Below are positions 11,724 through 22,599 of a stretch of DNA of 64,000 bases, in pieces; position 1 is the stretch's first letter, and every line of letters begins with the position of its first letter. The notes under the pieces are model-generated. The model saw only the letters and a list, made by a program, of their open reading frames with translations. It was not told the DNA's origin and made no database searches. The stretch lies in NCBI RefSeq assembly GCF_047511655.1, contig NC_133398.1, forward strand, positions 39,809,638 to 39,873,637, written 5' to 3'. Position numbers and translations under genes: made by a program. The DNA comes from Castor canadensis (lineage: Eukaryota; Chordata; Mammalia; Rodentia; Castoridae).

Positions 11724-12224
11724 TTAGGGGCTTATGTATGACCAAAAGGTCAGGCCCCAGAGCAGAGTGGCTATTAGGTAGAAAAAGCCTACTAACAGTA
11801 ACTTTTGGGTTCGAGTCCAGCAGAAGGGGCAGTTGCTCCTAACCCTATGCCCAAAAGAACTGTCAGTATGATGGGGAGGTTTAGCAGAAAGTATGATAGT
11901 GATAGCATCATATAGAAGATAGTGAGGAGGGAGAGAAGGGAGAGAAAGAGAGTTTTGGACAGAGGTCAGGCAGTTTGGGGATGGAGTTGGGCACTGGCTG
12001 TGTCCCTCTTGGGGTCTTAGGCACCTCTTGGCCCTAGTGCATCTGTATAAGCCCTGGATCAGAGATCCCATGGGAGTGTACCATTGATCGTATGAGGATT
12101 GCCATGGAATCACAGTAGCCTGAGAAGGGCATTCCCCCCACTCAAAATTCTCTCCCGGGTTTTGGCACCAAATGAAAGGAAAATAAAGAAACAAGAGAGA
12201 GACTGAGAAAGAATCTGTGACCAT
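11724..12224 (-). CDS. ERV-F leader ORF through LTR/PBS (about 166 codons)
   Basis: On the minus strand an open frame starts at an ATG at 12222-12224 in the LTR R/U5 region, reads through the LTR end and the PBS, and stays open to 11724, upstream of gag. Its N-terminus is a signal-like hydrophobic run ('VSLLFLYFPFIWCQ'); the middle is Cys/Pro/Ser-rich; near the C-terminus lies a second hydrophobic run ('LLLVGFFYLIATLLWGL'). The predicted form is a small secreted or membrane protein. It is unusual that this frame is clean while gag, pol and env of the same provirus are full of stops. I recognise no family. It may be chance or a pre-gag accessory gene. Confidence 0.45.
   Translation of the reverse strand: MVTDSFSVSLLFLYFPFIWCQNPGENFEWGECPSQATVIPWQSSYDQWYTPMGSLIQGLYRCTRAKRCLRPQEGHSQCPTPSPNCLTSVQNSLSLPSLPPHYLLYDAITIILSAKPPHHTDSSFGHRVRSNCPFCWTRTQKLLLVGFFYLIATLLWGLTFWSYISP
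12153..12170 (-). promoter_or_regulatory. ERV-F primer-binding site (tRNA-Phe-like)
   Basis: The minus strand reads TGGTGCCAAAACCCGGGA right after the LTR end. From memory of the tRNA-Phe 3' end this pairs at 17 of 18 bases, the mismatch being a G-to-A (CpG-type) change. This is the start site for minus-strand DNA synthesis. Confidence 0.8.
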
Positions 12225-12529
12225 TGCAAGCAACAGGTCTTTATTAGGGAGAGGAGACCTGAGAGGGACCCTCGGCCATCAGAGTAACACTCTGAGAGGG
12301 GTGAGAGCATGCCTCTGGAGTTTTTAAGCATCCTGTGGTGGGAAAAGGGAGGTTGGAGGGGAATGGACATTAGAAAAAATGACTGCGAAGAGGGCATGGG
12401 GGAAAGTGGTGGACATTATTGGGAAGGTCACTGGGGTTGGGCAGCCAGCCATACATGTTGTTTTTCTCTGGCTCTTTTATCAAAGGTAGCCATGTTTGCA
12501 TTATTTTAGTGTTTCTCGATATTCTAGCA
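12173..12529 (-). repeat. ERV-F 5' LTR
   Basis: 357 bp with TG...CA ends, shared with 5243-5633. On the minus strand it supplies promoter and polyadenylation signals (an AATAAA-type 'ctttatta' on the plus strand near 12239-12246). The PBS follows two bases after its end. The outer flank is the target duplication tgacc. Confidence 0.9.
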
Positions 12530-12534
12530 TGACC

Positions 12535-13874
12535 CATTATACCAGTCTCTCATCCCATAAATAGGTCAGTTAGGACAATGGAGTCTCATTTCCAGAAGTG
12601 GTACTGTAGGTGCATTGTGATTGAAGTTAGGTCTCTCAAATGATGCAAAGAGACAGGTGTTTAGTAAGAGACATTTCTCATTGCACAGCAGATGCAGGTG
12701 TCTCCCTGAAGGTGGGTGCTAAGGAGTGAAGGTCTTTCCTCAGTCGACTCCCAACTCTCACACCCTTGAGACTGTGCTGTGTCAGGAAAGGTGGGTGCAC
12801 ATGACCTCTGTGGCCATGGCAACCACCAGGACGCTGGCAATCCAAAGGTACATACTTGCCCCTAAAGTGGAGGAACCCTCAGGCATCTGCATAGAAGTCA
12901 TTGGATGCTAAGAGGCAGGCAGTGTAGCAGCATTCTTTTAAAAATCCTTGAACACCAAGGTCTGCTGAGTGGACCTTGGCTCTGGACACCATTAAAAGAT
13001 TTTTAAGAATTTTCTGCTGGGGAAATTTATATATGAAGTGTTTCCTCCTCTCCCAATGTCTGTGAGTTTGGGATGTTCCAGATGTTTCCTTAGTCCTTGG
13101 ATACAGCATCTAAGATTAGGATGCTGCTCCAAATGTGACAGAAGGACCACATAGCAAAAGAACCAGAAGAATAGATAGCAGAAAATGATTTTTTTTAGTA
13201 GGGCATAAATACACCTTGAGATATGAGACAGGAGAGTTAGATAAGGCCAACTGCCTGAAATAGGGGCATAGTATCTCAAAAGGTTGAGGCAGGAGGTTTG
13301 ATAAGAGCAAATGTGCATGGATGCTGTCAGGGATTGGGGTTTTGTCTGAAAGGGTGGGGTTACTTAATGGCACAAACTGAGATCTTCCCTCAAATAGTTT
13401 GGTAGCTGCCCAGGTGTGTAAAGGCATATACCTGCACATTCCAACCTTTTTGTCCTTTTAGTTTAACCTTGATATGGGGAGTGGGCTTTGTAAGGAGGAT
13501 ACTGGACCATTATCTTAATCATTGATCCCTGATGTGGGTTATGTTAATTATTGGTTCAGGGGTGGTTAATTGTTGGTCCAGGTATAGATTTTTATGATTC
13601 TGCCCCCTCAAGGGAAGAAGCCCCCCCCCCTTCCTGTTCCTGTCTATGCTAATAGTACTTCTCTGATATTGAGAATCTACCATTAAGGAGAAGACTTTCA
13701 AGGGAAAAGATCACAATTGTTAGCAGAAAGGAATGCACATTAGAGAGGCTGGAAAATGAGACCTCTACCCTTCCTCCAGCTGTTTTTCTTCCTCTGACAG
13801 CTAGTAGTGAAGGCAGCCCCTGTCTTCTCAGGACTGTATGTGTCAAATGATTTCTAACTCCAAGCTAAGCTAAC
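12535..13874. other. No gene seen; possible unclassified old repeat
   Basis: About 1.3 kb between ERV-F and a MaLR LTR. Overlapping minus-strand open frames of 60-108 codons at 12879-13846 show no family likeness. The texture of the sequence suggests an old retroelement, but I could not assign it. Confidence 0.4.
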
Positions 13875-14250
13875 TGTTATGTTTTAGATAGGAGGGCCCC
13901 ATTAAAAGTTTAGTCCCTAGCTCGTGGCACTAGTGGGAAGTTGTGGCCACTACTATTAAGAGGTGGGGCCTACTGGGAAGAAAGTCTGGTCACTGAAGGC
14001 ATGTCTTTAAAGGGAATTTTGGGGCCCTGGGCCTTCACTTCTTTTTTTGCTCTCCAGCTGCCATAAGGTGAACAACTTTGCTCTACCACATGCTCTTGCC
14101 ATGATGTGTTTCCTTGCCACAGGTCCAAAGACAACAGGGTCAAGCACATATATATTGAAACTTCTGCAACTGTGAGCCAAAGTAAATGTTTCTTTTTTAT
14201 AAGCTGATTTAGCTCAGGTATTTCTTATAGTAGCAGAAAGCTGACCAACA
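13875..14250 (+). mobile_element. MaLR LTR (MST/THE1-like)
   Basis: 376 bp starting TGTTATG and ending ...CCAACA. The 3' part has the MaLR hallmark order: 'tgtgagccaaagtaaatg', then 'aggtatttcttatagtagca', then a 'gctgaccaaca' end. This is a solo LTR of a class III (ERVL-MaLR) element, older than the ERVs around it. Confidence 0.8.
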
Positions 14251-16218
14251 TAGTAACCATAAGCAGAAGCCCCTCACCTCCTGCCTGTGCCTGTCTCCAG
14301 TACACAGCCATGGAATGGGAGCAGTGTTCAAAGAACTGTGCATTCTCTCTGGTAGATTGATCCCAAACCCACTTCAAAATTTGGGGGAAAATGAGCAAGA
14401 GCAGCTACCACTGATGGAAGGCATGATTGAATTGTGACAATTTGGAAAGAACTTGTCACAGTGTGTGATCTGCCCAGAGGCACTCTCCCAAATACCAAAA
14501 ATCCTCCAGCAAACTTTTCATCTTATTTCCATGAGCCAGGCTGACCTGCTGAGCATAGTGCTCTATAAGCAGAGTTTGTTTTTCAGGTAAAGGTGGTAGG
14601 AGGAATACCAGACTGGTGTCTGTATTTGGAGAATGGGATGGGAACTTATTTCTGAGAGAGAGAGATGATAGAAAGCAGGAGGCTGCCCAAACATTTGGAC
14701 GAGCAGTGGGAACAGGGAGTCTTTGGGGACAAAAATAATTTCCATGTTAGGTTTGCTAAGACAAATAGAAAACTGCCCCTTCAAGATAAGATTCCCCATT
14801 TTTGTAGGGACCTGAAATATGGTCTGCTGGGTATGGAGACACTAAATCCATAGTACGGAAGCTTTCTTTGTGCCAGTCAACCAACCCTGCAGCAAGGCCA
14901 AATTACCTCTCTTTGAGCAATTTACACCTCAGTGGTTATGTCATATGCCAAGGTAGAAGGTGGAGGATGTGTCAGTAAGAAGATAGGATGCCTTGCACAC
15001 GCCAAGGTGCCTCCTCCTGTATCCCAACATAGCATTTCCCTTAATAATAAAAATAAAGTATCAAAAGTACCTAGCACAAAGGTCTGGCCCAGTGGGTCTT
15101 GATTTTCGTCATCTGTCCTGGGTGATGGAAGCAGTGATGAGGCAAAGTGGAGTGGGCAAGCCTGCGGGGAGAAGGTGTTGGCAAGTATAGATGGTGCCCT
15201 GGGGGTGAAGAAGATGCCCCAATCCTTCCAAGCAGCCTGGAGATGAGGTTCCTGCTAGCTGGGAAGCTCTGGCCCATCTCTTGCCTCCTAATCCCTCCCT
15301 GGAAACTGTCAGCAGAGCAGGGTGGGCTGCTTTGAGTGGGGTGAAGAAGCTGAAGGAGCCATGAACTGGCAGGCTCCTCACACCACCCTGAAGCTCTTGG
15401 AGCTCCCAGCCTTTTTGGTAGCGGAGGGAAAGAGGACCTGAGAAGTACTGATTGGAGGTAGTCCTGGGTCCCTGATAACTGGAGATAGAAGAGGCTAATC
15501 CTCAGGTCCTGCCCCAGGTGCTTCCAGGAGACTTGAGTCCCTCTGGATACCGCAGGCAGAGCTGGATATGAGGGCTGTGGGTGTGGAGATCTTCCTGCAG
15601 ACACTGTGTACCCTGGCCAGGCAGGATTTGGACAATAGTGACTCCTGCCTGTAGCTTGCTGGGCCCAGGAGGAGAGAAATAAGCTGGATTTTGGGGGTGA
15701 GTGCAGCCACAGGCACATGGGTGGACAGGTGCCTGCCCTCCTTGACTTCTCCTTAAGAGGTAGGCTTGGATTCTAGGCTTGGATTATGAGGAAGGCCCAT
15801 AATTTCCTCCAGGCTCCAGAGCAGTCAGCCTAAAAGTGGGTTTTCCATTGCTTTGTGGCAAAGTATCTATTTTTAGTGACCAACCTTGAATTTCCATAGT
15901 CTCTTTGGTCATTAACCAAAACGACCCACATCTTAAGCTTCAGAGTCACTTGGTTTGAATCCCACACCTACCACTTAGCAGCTGTGTGACACTGAGCAAG
16001 CTGTTTAACTTTTCTGATCCTCAAATTTCTCAATGGTACAACAGACAACTGTAATATCTGCCTGTAGGATTACTGTGAACATTAAAGGGATAAAGCACCA
16101 GTAGATGGTCACCAAGTAAACATGATTTGTGGCAATGAGTTTTTCAAAGGAAGCTTTCCTGTGAAATTGATTCATTCTATTTATTCCTCCAGATTCTTGG
16201 TATCTTTTCCATCCTAAG
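14251..16218. other. Apparently unique DNA; no supported gene
   Basis: About 2 kb without recognisable repeats. The longest open frame is minus strand 15071-15718 (215 codons), G/C-richer than the surroundings. It has no domain or conserved-looking motif, no splice context I can defend, and overlaps open frames on the other strand. I treat it as non-coding. This is the best place in the left half to look for a host exon by alignment. Confidence 0.4.
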
Positions 16219-16222
16219 GAAC

Positions 16223-16839
16223 TGTCACTGGAGGATGGATGGGGAAGCTCCCACAGCTTCCATGTTTCCACACAAAATCACAGATCCTTGAGATCCACAA
16301 GCATGAAAAGCATTTCAAGGTGTCTTATAATAAGGAGTTTCACAAGGTGAAAGTTTTAGTAAGACTTTATTTTAATATAACAGGATAAGGTATAGATGGG
16401 GAGGGGTAGAGACAGAGAAACATTTTCTGTTCTCCACACAGGAAATGGGAGCCAAAGACTCAAGATGGTGGTCCCCAACTCTTAGTTTTATAATGGGAAT
16501 GCTGAGGGAATACACGTGGTCAAAGATAATGGGTCTGGTTAGCTGATACAAATCACACCCTAAATCAGAGACAATAGGGTGCTTTAGAACTTCCCTTAGA
16601 AGTTCTTAGACATGATTATTTCTCCACCCATCCAAAGATCCTTGCATCTACTTAACATCTCAAAAAGGAAAGCAGAAGCAGGTAGCTCTTCTTTGTCTCC
16701 CTGTTCTTATAACTTGGCATCTAAAAGATGGGGAGGGGCCAGCTGCTCTGGCTTTCATTTTGCCAGTGTCAGAGTCTGGCCCTTTAAATATTGATTAAAA
16801 TATTATTTTCCTGTATCCTCATTTATCTCTCCTGCCTCA
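16223..16839 (-). repeat. ERV-R 3' LTR
   Basis: 617 bp, TG at 16223 and CA at 16838-16839. It matches 43303-43924 along its length, with many substitutions and small indels (for example 'ctggccctttaaatattgat' in both). Immediately right of it, 'ttttcccgc' is the reverse of a polypurine tract, as expected next to a 3' LTR read on the minus strand. Confidence 0.85.
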
Positions 16840-17980
16840 TTTTCCCGCTAAATAACTTTGGTCCCTTTTAATCTTAAAAGGTTGCAGAGGGGTAACAGTC
16901 CAAATCTTCTATAGCTGCTTCTGGCTGCTATCTAGAAAGGAAACCAAAAAGTCATTTTCCTATCTTAAATTTAGGAGGTGACAAGGGAAATTCAGTAGGC
17001 AGAAAATTTAGTTGAAGGACATCAGGACCAGGAGACATTAAGTTATTTTTTTCACTGATGCACGGATGACACGCGCAGGAATTTCAGATGCTCAGGGTTC
17101 TTGAGCCTGCTCTGAGAATGAAAGCACAGGCAGACTCCAACAGCAGAGGTCAGAAAGATTTTATTTATAGAGAATTTAGGTGGAGAAAAGAGAAGAGAAA
17201 GACTGCATATTGGAGAATGCAGGGGGACCTGGAAACCGGTGATCCCATCGGTCAGGGTGGGGAGTGGGTTTTATAGCCTAGTTTGCATTGCCTGAGGGTG
17301 GAGATGCCTTTCAAATGCAAATAGGCATTTCCTAGGGAGGAGAAGTGTCTCCTTGACCACTTATCGCCCTTTTGGGACCTCCCACAGTCTGTCCTTCAGT
17401 CCTTCATCACTAAAAGAGAAATTAGTGAAAAACCATCTTTTAAAGTAAAAAAACAAAACAAAACAAAACAAACCAGCCTTTTCATGTGGATAAAGCTAAT
17501 AGGAACTTTAAGAAGACTCATAATGACATTAAGGAAATGTATAAAATATATAGCTTTAACATAAAAATACCTGTCCACCATACGGTATAGTAGATCAATG
17601 GCTTTTTAAAGATGGCAACCAATATCCTCCTATTGTCTATTTTAGATAGTAATGGTTAAGTCAAGTGGTAAGTTGTTATGAAAAATCTTGATATGATTTT
17701 TGTTGGGGGGGACTGGATTGAGTAATTTACATTAGACCCTAGGTCATACTTAATTACATGTGGAGTCACTTGGTATTCCCCTGTAAGGATAAAGTTGTTT
17801 ACAGTACCCACTGCAGTAATGATATGTTCAGAAGCAAAGATTATATTGTAAAAAGTTACCATACTAGCCTAACAAAATATAAGAAACTTTCACTTTTATT
17901 TTAAACAAATGATGCTTCTTGAACTATGGCTCCCCTAAAAACTTTGACTTACAGCTGAGATAACCTTGTAGCCTTCAGGG
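16840..17980 (-). pseudogene. ERV-R 3' internal remnant with a solo LTR
   Basis: Internal sequence between the ERV-R 3' LTR and the ERV-P insertion; by position it should be env or the pol end. No coding motif can be read with confidence, as frames are full of stops. It is itself interrupted by a solo LTR at 17056-17406. The last four bases before ERV-P (17977-17980, aggg) are its target duplication. Confidence 0.5.
17056..17406 (-). mobile_element. Solo LTR inside ERV-R
   Basis: 351 bp with TG...CA ends, flanked by tcac at 17052-17055 and 17407-17410 (4-bp target duplication). The minus strand carries an AATAAA signal (plus 'ttttatttat' near 17158-17168), which sets its orientation. No partner LTR is near, so it is probably a recombined solo LTR. 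The family is not identified. Confidence 0.7.
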
Positions 17981-18368
17981 TTTGGTAGGAAGGCAGGGAG
18001 GGGGAAGGCAGATAACGAGAGACAATGAGGGAAATAAATGAGGGAGATAATGAGAGATAATGGATGCAACAGTGAAACAAACAAACAAAATAACAGATTT
18101 GAGGAATGTTAAGTAGCATCTGGGGCAAGACCAGAGAAGGGTCACATTGCCCAGGGGTTAAAATAGTCAATGAAATAATACATGACCATGTATGGGACAA
18201 GCTGAATCCCCCCATTTCTGTAACCTGCTCTAAATGATATATAAGGAAAGCCCCCTTTGTTCTCAGGGCTTTTGACTCAAGTCTGCTAAGTCACTGCCAG
18301 CCTGCTTAATAAACTTGCTTCCTGAAAACTTTGATGCCCCATCTCTCTGTCTGAGCCATCCTACAACA
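17981..18368 (+). repeat. ERV-P 5' LTR
   Basis: 388 bp; its first bases read TT where the 3' LTR reads TG, a mutated terminus. Promoter-like 'gatatataagg' near 18236-18246, 'cttaataaacttgc' (AATAAA) near 18304-18317, end 'ctacaaca'. It differs from the 3' LTR by many substitutions and about 28 bp of length, mostly in the 'aatgagggag' repeats at 18020-18065. The related solo LTR at 46561-46929 shares the R region. Confidence 0.88.
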
Positions 18369-18372
18369 TTTA

Positions 18373-18390
18373 TGGCCACTTGTCTGGGAT
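18373..18390 (+). promoter_or_regulatory. ERV-P primer-binding site (degenerate)
   Basis: TGGCCACTTGTCTGGGAT lies four bases after the LTR. It agrees with the tRNA-Pro type PBS at about 13 of 18 bases by hand, so proline is the best guess, but decay makes another tRNA possible. Confidence 0.55.
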
Positions 18391-19047
18391 TCAGAGGGTA
18401 GTGTTTTCACCTTCTTGTTGCTGGCTCAGTGTCCCTGGCCTGCTGGGAGAGCTGTCCCTGCCAGGCACCACTGGACATGTTGATTGAGGGGAGGGAGCCT
18501 CTCTCCCAGCAAACTAAGGAGGTGAGTTTTGGTTGCACAAAGGAACCCAGAAAGGCTGGGGAACCAACTTGGGAGTCCTACTCATCAGACTGGTAAGAAC
18601 CTGGGTTTGAATTCAGGCCTGATTTGGGAGGCAGAAGGGGAGTCTGATCAACTCCTAGAGACAGAGATACCTGAGTAACTGCCTTTTGGGATGAAACCAT
18701 GTCTCTCAGGTTTGGGGAGTGGGGTGGAAGTACTGTGCTGTGTGAGAGTGTGTGAAAGTGCAAGCCTGAGATGCAGCCCAGCTGTGAAGAGAATGTGTAG
18801 TCCCCATCTTGGGTCCTTGGTGAACTCATGGTCCAGGGTGAACCCTAATAGGGCCTCCAGTCCAGGGTTTATATAGACTCATTATGGCTAAGAGATGCCT
18901 AAATCCCTGTGAGGGGAGCAGCTGGACACAGATGAAATGAGTGGTGTTGTTTTCCCTTGTGTGCTGGAGAGGAGACCTCTTACCTCTTCTCCACAGCACC
19001 CACCCCTTCTGTCTGTATCTCTGTCTTGACATCTGGTAATGGGAGGA

Positions 19048-21239
19048 ATGGGAGGAGGTCAGAGTAATAACACCCCCCTAGAGCGCATGCTTAAGAATTT
19101 TAAAAGGGGATTTATTGGAGATTACAGAGTCAAGCTGACTCCTGACAGGCTTGGGACCTTCTGTGGAATAGACTGGCCTGCTTTTGGTGTAGGATGGCCC
19201 TTGGAGGGGTCCTTAGGTAAGGTCATAATCAATTGAAATGGTTGTAGTGGAGCCTGGACACCCAGATCAGTTTCCTTATATTGATTGCTGGTAGTCAGCC
19301 ACATGGCTAACTGCCCTCCCCCGCCCCCCAGAGAAAGCATGTAGAGTCATGGTAACCAGGGTGGCAGCAGCTTCCAAGTATAGGGAAAAATGTAAAAAGC
19401 CAGGGAAACCCATATTAGTGGGGTACCCTGAGGAGACCCCACCTTCTTATGTGCTACTGTACCCAGTGCATTCTGCCCCTTTGCCTCCACCCTTGGAAGG
19501 GGAAGCAGCATCAGATGGGGAAGCCCTGACAGCAAATTTGCCTACAAGGCTGGGCCCAGGAGTCCTTGAAACTGCAACAACCCCACCTTCCTGAGGCCTC
19601 ATGCTTAATCCAAGCCCACCAGTCCTCACTCTGCAGCTCCCTGTGAGACTGGTTGCTAGGTTTAGCCAGGAACTTTTAAAACAGTCCCAATATAGGCCTA
19701 GCTTCTCCCCCAGGATCCACCACCCTGCAGATACCCCTGAGAGAGGTCCAGGGCCCAATATATTATGACCAACATAGTCAGATCCAAGGAAGAAGACAGG
19801 CATTCATCTACCAGCCTTTTACCACCACAGACCTCCTAAATTGGAAGCACCATACCCCCTCCTTCACAAAAAAGCCTCAGGCTTTGATTGATCTAAGGCA
19901 GTCCATCATCCAAACTCATAAGCCCACGTGGACAGACTACCAACAGCTTCTTCTGACTCTATTGACTACTGAGAAGCAACACTATATAATCTTGGTGGCA
20001 AAGTGAATGGAAGCACTTTAAATGCCCAAGCCTATGCTCAGGGCCAGTTCCCTAAGGAGGACCCCTGTTGGGGACCTAGTGATGACCGAGATTACCAGTG
20101 GCTAGAACAGTATCAGGAGGCATTATTAGGAGGCATGAAGGAAGGAGGAAAGAAGGCCATAAACATGAGTAAAACATCAGAAGTCCTCCAAGGCCAGATG
20201 AGAGCCCCTGCCAGTTTTATGAGCAGCTATGTGAGGCCTTCTGTCTGTACACACCTTTTGCCCAGAGGTGGCTGAAAACCAGAGCCACCAGAGTCATTAG
20301 GATGACTAATGCAGCATTTGTCAGCCAGGCCTAGGGGGAAATAAGGCAAAAATTACAAAAGCTTGAGGGGTTTGCTAGTATGAATGCTAGCCAGCTTCTG
20401 GAGGTGGCCACAAAAGTCTTTGTCAATTGAGATCAGGAGGCCACAAAAGACCAAAAACCATATGTTCTCCCTCATATGTGGACATTAGATCAAGGGCAAA
20501 CACAACAATGGGATTGGACTTTGAGCACATGATAAAAGCGAGAGCACACAAGGGAGGGGTGAGGATAGGTAAGACACCTAAAAAATTAGCTAGCATTTGT
20601 TGCCCTTAATGCAGAGAAACTAAAGCAGATACCTTAAAAGCAACTGAGGCCAATAGGAAAAGGGGACCAGGAACTAGAGAAAAGGTTAGATCAAAAAGAA
20701 TTAACCTAGAAGGTAACACCCACGCACAGGAAATCAATGTGAGTCAATGCCCTGTATAGCTATCCTTATCTCAACTAGCAAAAACCCTTGTTCCTTCCTA
20801 TTATTGCTTATACTCTCTCTACAACAAAATTAGAAATAAGGGCAAAATAGTTTCTGCTGACTATTGAGGGGGTGGGGGGGAGAGGGAAGGGGTGGAGTGG
20901 GTGGCAAGGGAGGTGGTGGGGGCAGGGGGGAGAAATGACCCAAGCCTTGTATGCACATATGAATAATAAAAGAAAAAAAAAAGAGATCAGGAGGCCAAAT
21001 AGGAGGCTGATAGAAAGATGAAAATGAAGATGGATCTCCTTGCTGCAGCTCTAGCCAAACAGTTTGATTGGCCTAGGTGTGCAGGCCATGGCAGAGGAAG
21101 AGGCAATCCCTGTGGACAGTGGTCAGTGCCCCCAGAACAACCTCACCCTAGAGAGGAACTAAGGAAAGACCAGTGTGCCTACTGTTGTCAGGAAGGACAC
21201 TGGAAAAATGAATGTCCCCACTGGCCTAGGTGGAGCGAG
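19048..21239 (+). pseudogene. gag: ERV-P gag remnant
   Basis: Starts with Met-Gly at 19048, with Gly2 for myristoylation. The matrix has the gammaretroviral 'DWPAFGVGWP' block near 19170-19199. Capsid text is legible at about 19790-20430 in several frames ('QPFTTTDLLNWKHHTPSF'). After the L1 insertion, the nucleocapsid has one intact zinc knuckle C-x2-C-x4-H-x4-C at 21174-21215. Gag forms the virus core; here stops (for example after 19233), frameshifts and an L1 destroy the frame. Confidence 0.85.
20444..20982 (+). mobile_element. 5'-truncated LINE-1 3' end inserted in ERV-P gag
   Basis: 539 bp of L1 3' end with a G-rich tract (20867-20933) and an A-rich tail. It is bounded by a 15-bp duplication, gagatcaggaggcca, at 20429-20443 and 20983-20997. 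The target is capsid/nucleocapsid coding sequence of ERV-P, so the L1 is younger. The same 3' UTR occurs at 28017-28586 (antisense) and 50281-50702 (sense). Confidence 0.92.
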
Positions 21240-21299
21240 CTTTTTCTCTTACTCCTGTTTCTACTGAACCTAACTGGGAGATACAGAAAGGACAATGAT

Positions 21300-22431
21300 A
21301 GACAGAAAGACAAAGTTGGGGCCAGGTGTATTGGGCGCTCTGATGGAGATGAACAACACTCAATTATTTTCTTCATTTACTTGGCTTCTTTATCTTTAAG
21401 GCCTTACTCCTTTACCAGGAGTAAGTTCTTTAAAACCTGGTTTCTAAAGTCTATCTTCTTTCTATTCTTTAAAACCTCAGTTGTAAAGTCTTCTTTTCTG
21501 ATCTTTAAAGTCTCTTTCCTTAGACTCAAACTGTCCCATGTTTTCTCTTAACTGTTCTTTAGCATAATCTCTCTTAAAGTCTTTGCCCCCAGACTTGCAC
21601 AGTCCCATATTCTCTCTTTAGCTTTCTTAAAGCCTTGGTGCTCAGACTTGCAAACAACAACATCCATGCCTAAAAACTGCATTAGCATAACTCTTAAAAT
21701 CTCAGTCGTTAGACTTGCACTGTCCCATATTCTCTTTAGCTTCTGTTTAGCTTAGCTTTTCTAAAGCCTATATATAAAGTTCTCGGTGCAGACTTGCACT
21801 GTCCCATGTTCTCTTTAGCTGTTCTTTTTTTTTTAATCATTAGTTTTTTTTTTATTCATATATGCATACAATGTTTGGGTCATTTCTCTCCCCTTCCCCG
21901 TGCATAGCTTTTCTTTAGCTTAGCTTTTCTAAACTCTATGTATAAAGTTCTTGGTGCTGACTTTCTGTCAACCTCTCTTTAGTAATTCCCCTTTAGCAAT
22001 TATCCTTTTGCAATCCTTTTCCCTTCAGCAATCTTTTTTCCTTCCAAAGCCTCCCACATCAAAAAGCCTCCCTTTATCCAAAAGCCAAAAGCCTTCCCCA
22101 TCAAAAAGTCAAAAGCCAAAAGCCAAAAAGCCAAAAGCCCAAAAGCCAAAAGCTAAAAACCTCATGTCCTCCTTCATTGAATCTTTTATACTCAGTGGTA
22201 AACAAGGAGGTGGAGCAACAGCTCTCAGGGAGGGGCGTGACATTGTAACAATAGAAACCTGTGATCTACCTCTCTGAACAGAAACAATTTAGGAAAATCA
22301 ACTGTTTTGCATTTTCCTCTTCTATGGCTGTGGCTGTGCCAATCTCAGCCTACAGATAAATATCTTAGGAAAAGCAGCTGCTCTGCATCTTATTCTTGCC
22401 TTATTCTGTGCCAAACTCAGCCTACAGAACA
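21300..22431 (-). mobile_element. Antisense class II-like LTR/PBS segment in ERV-P
   Basis: Between nucleocapsid and protease lies about 1.1 kb unlike ERV-P. Its left end on the minus strand reads 'gcgcccaatacacc', similar to a tRNA-Lys PBS and the bases after it (class II ERVs). The right end reads TGTTCTG on the minus strand, a possible LTR start. The body repeats a 'cttgcactgtcccat'-like unit near 21600-21810 and contains an (AAAAGCC)n minisatellite. A small poly(T)/L1 3' end scrap lies at about 21826-21905. No target duplication found, so the boundaries and class are tentative. Confidence 0.5.
22055..22165. repeat. (AAAAGCC)n minisatellite
   Basis: Seven- to eight-base units based on aaaagcc/aaagcca, imperfect, about 110 bp. 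They translate as Lys/Pro/Ala repeats in the open frame 21951-22277, which is therefore not a gene. Confidence 0.85.
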
Positions 22432-22599
22432 TTGGGTACAGCTGTGCTAATGTCCAGTTCCCATAGGCTTCTCATAATCCACTCTCCACACCTAGGGACT
22501 CCCAGAAGGCCCCTCAAAGCAGAGGCAGAGGCTGAGTTGTTGAAGGAAAGTATTGGCCTGCTTAGGGGAGAAGTGGCCCCTGGGAGGAAGACATCATTG

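Larger units (their letters stand above)
5243..12529 (-). mobile_element. ERV-F: antisense class I provirus (tRNA-Phe type)
   Basis: Complete LTR-to-LTR provirus on the minus strand. The 3' LTR is on the left (5243-5633) and the 5' LTR on the right (12173-12529). Both outer flanks carry the 5-bp target duplication tgacc (5238-5242 and 12530-12534), so this is one integration event. The PBS at 12153-12170 fits tRNA-Phe. The internal order on the minus strand is leader ORF, gag, protease/RT/RNase H/integrase, env TM. All genes are decayed by stops and frameshifts, but the protease DTG and RT YVDD motifs are still legible. Part of integrase and most of env SU are missing, and an LTR-like fragment of opposite orientation sits in that gap. 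Confidence 0.9.

Noticed and set aside
15071-15718. 215-codon minus-strand open frame in apparently unique DNA
   Set aside because: No domain, biased composition, overlapping frames on both strands and no evidence of splicing or conservation. Kept only as a place to check by alignment.
21951-22277. 108-codon frame with Lys/Pro/Ala repeats
   Set aside because: A translation of the (AAAAGCC)n minisatellite.
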